DNA of 26,529 nucleotides from positions 1-26,529 of the forward strand of contig JAFTUB010000099.1 in the NCBI GenBank assembly GCA_017466495.1, read 5' to 3'. Positions 24,658-26,529 of the stretch are shown here, in pieces (the first letter of the stretch is position 1; each line of letters starts with the position of its first letter). Source of the DNA: Clostridia bacterium (GTDB taxonomy: Bacteria; Bacillota; Clostridia; Oscillospirales; CAG-272). The notes below the pieces were generated by a model. That model saw only the letters and a list, made by a program, of their open reading frames with translations. It had not been told where the DNA came from and made no database searches. Made by a program: the position numbers and the translations under genes.

Positions 24658-26468
24658 TTATTCATCATCCAGACGCAACACCGCCATAAAGGCCTCGGGG
24701 GTAACCTGTACCGAGCCCAGCTGACGCATCTTCTTCTTGCCTTCCTTCTGCTTTTCCAGCAGCTTCTTCTTACGGGTAATGTCACCGCCGTAGCACTTGG
24801 CCAGCACGTCCTTGCGCAGAGCCTTCACCGTCTCGCGGGCAATCACCTTTGAACCGATGGCCGCCTGAATCGGCACCTCAAAGAGCTGGCGCGGGATGTT
24901 CTCCTTCAGCTTCTCGGCAATCTTGCGGGCACGGCCGTAGGCCTTCTCCTCGTGCACAATGAAGGACAGGGCGTCCACCTGCTCGCCGTTGAGCAGGAAG
25001 TCCAGCTTCACCAGCTTGGACGGGCGGTACTCGGCAAACTCATAGTCCAGGGACGCATATCCCTTGGAACGGGACTTCAGGGCATCGAAAAAGTCGTAGA
25101 TGATCTCGTTGAGAGGCAGCTCATAATGCAGCTCCACCCGCTCGGAATCCAAATACTTCATATCAATGAAGGTGCCCCGGCGGTCCTGACACAGATCCAT
25201 CAGCCCGCCCACATAATCGGTGGGGGTGATGATACTTGCCTTCACAATGGGCTCGGCCGCCATCTCGATCTCATCGGCGGCAGGATAGTTGGAGGGGTTG
25301 TCGATGCGCTCCACCTCGCCGCCCCGGCGCTTGACCTCGTAAATTACGCTGGGAGCGGTGGTGATCAGATCCAGATTGAACTCCCGCTCCAGCCGCTCCT
25401 CGATGATCTCCATGTGCAGAAGACCCAAAAATCCGCAGCGGAAACCGAAGCCCAGGGCAATCGACGTCTCGGGCTCGAACACCAGCGCCGCATCGTTGAG
25501 CTGCAGCTTCTCCAGGGCATCCCGCAGGTCGCCGTAGCGGGCGCCGTCGGCGGGGTAAATACCCGCGTAAACCATGGGCACCACCTTTTTGAAGCCCGGC
25601 AGGGGCTCGGCGGCGGGGCGGTCGGCATGGGTCACGGTATCACCCACCTGGGTATCGGTCACGTTCTTGATGGAGGCGGTGATGTACCCTACCTCGCCTG
25701 CCCGCAGGGCTTCGCACTTGGCCAGGCCGAAGGCCTCCATGGTGCCCACATCCACCACCTCAAACTCGGCGCCCCCCGCCATCATGCGGATGCGGTCGCC
25801 GGAGCGCAGGGTGCCGTCCACCACGCGGACATATACCACAACGCCGAGATAGGAGTCGTAGTAGGAATCAAAAATCAGACATTTCAGGGGAGCATTCTCG
25901 TCCCCCCGGGGGCGGGAATATCCGAGACGATCTTATCCAGCACCTGATCGATGTTCAGCCCCATCTTAGCCGAAACGGCGGGGCAGTCCTCGGCGGGAAT
26001 GCCGATGACGTCCTCGATCTCTCCGCGAACCTTATCCACATCAGCCGAGGGCAGGTCGATCTTGTTGATGACGGGCACGATCTCCAGGTTGGCATCCACG
26101 GCAAGATAGGCATTGCCCAGGGTCTGGGCTTCGATGCCCTGGGTGGCATCCACGATGAGCAGCGCACCCTCACAGGCATTGAGGTAACGGCTGACCTCAT
26201 AGTTGAAGTCCACGTGCCCGGGGGTGTCGATGAGATTGAGGACATAGGCCTGCCCGTCGGGTGCGGTATAGTCCAGCTTGACGGCGCGGGCCTTGATGGT
26301 GATGCCCCGCTCCTTCTCCAGATCCATGTTGTCCAGCATCTGCTCGGTCACGTCCCGCTTGGCCACCGCCTGGGTGTGCTCCAGGATGCGGTCGGCCAGG
26401 GTGGATTTGCCGTGGTCAATGTGGGCGATGATGGAAAAATTGCGAATGTGGGATTGACGTTCGGTCAT
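24658..26468 (-). CDS. lepA: Elongation factor 4 / LepA GTPase, frameshifted in this sequence
   Basis: LepA is the ribosome-associated translational GTPase that back-translocates or remodels stalled ribosomes. The first frame (26468-25884) holds AHIDHGKST (15-23), ERGITIKA, DTPGHVDF (81-88) and NKIDLP (135-140). The second, from ~25900 down to 24658, holds the EF-G-like domains II, III and V and the LepA-specific C-terminus (KKKLLEKQKEGKKKMRQLGS). The frames meet at the six-C run at 25902-25907. One extra base there restores PAPGGDENAPLKCLIF-type sequence and a 603-aa protein of normal length. The rest is undamaged and the lesion is in a homopolymer, so a sequencing or assembly error is more likely than true loss. 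An AAAGGAAAA SD precedes the ATG at 26468. Confidence 0.93.
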
Positions 26469-26500
26469 AGGAATTTTCCTTTCAGAAAAACGTTGAGTCT

Positions 26501-26529
26501 CGGGGGAAGGGTGCCTTTTGAAAAAGGCT
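26501..26529. repeat. Modular hairpin repeat, copy D (cut by the window end)
   Basis: GGGAAGGGTGCC followed by TTTTGAAAAAGGC at 26513-26528 has the same hairpin tip as copies A-C. Only the left arm and tip are visible, so assignment rests on the shared tip and the GGG-rich arm. Confidence 0.6.

Overview
The window looks like a chromosomal segment of a GC-rich anaerobic Firmicute of class Clostridia, plausibly a gut Oscillospirales/Ruminococcaceae relative (inference). The reasons are Gram-positive style SD and -35/-10 signals, pyruvate formate-lyase, the [FeFe]-hydrogenase maturation set, a FakA/FakB-like pair, an S-layer-homology (SLH) protein, a CotH-kinase lipoprotein and a lepA-hemW neighbourhood. 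Most genes are GC-rich. The lipoprotein gene at 7771-9507 and its flanks are clearly AT-rich, and the first gene is intermediate.

Layout. 1-1164: 3' part of a helix-turn-helix protein that continues beyond the left edge. 1377-3281: lipoprotein with a glycerophosphodiester phosphodiesterase domain. 3347-7394 (minus): operon TM1266-type regulator - hydE - hydG - hydF, read from a consensus promoter through a leader containing an intrinsic terminator. 7771-9507: AT-rich unknown lipoprotein. 9834-13304: CotH-kinase lipoprotein overlapping a MATE transporter gene that carries a 1-nt frameshift. 13437-16393 (minus): pflB-pflA, preceded by a ZTP (pfl-motif) riboswitch and terminator. 16751-17395 (minus): HAD phosphatase. 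17648-20297: DegV/FakB-like protein and FakA-like kinase. 20359-21240 (minus): sugar phosphate isomerase/epimerase. 21406-23136 (minus): secreted SLH protein. 23364-24545 (minus): hemW. 24658-26468 (minus): lepA, with a 1-nt frameshift in a homopolymer.

How it works together. Two glycyl-radical/radical-SAM modules of anaerobic metabolism are present. HydE/G/F build the H-cluster for an [FeFe] hydrogenase that is not encoded here. PflA activates PflB, which makes formate and acetyl-CoA; its riboswitch ties expression to ZTP/ZMP, the signal of one-carbon (10-formyl-THF) shortage that formate relieves. The FakB/FakA pair would feed exogenous fatty acids into phospholipids. Several secreted or lipid-anchored proteins (GDPD, AT-rich lipoprotein, CotH kinase, SLH protein) face the cell surface.

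The most notable non-coding content is: (i) the ZTP riboswitch; (ii) leader terminators in front of the hyd operon and the SLH gene, and a similar hairpin before the HAD gene; (iii) a family of modular hairpin repeats (13309-13430, 16600-16745, 24581-24653, 26501-26529) whose stems differ in sequence but stay complementary; and (iv) a run of eight near-consensus promoters, all with 17-nt spacers. The two -1 frameshifts (MATE, lepA) may be assembly errors.
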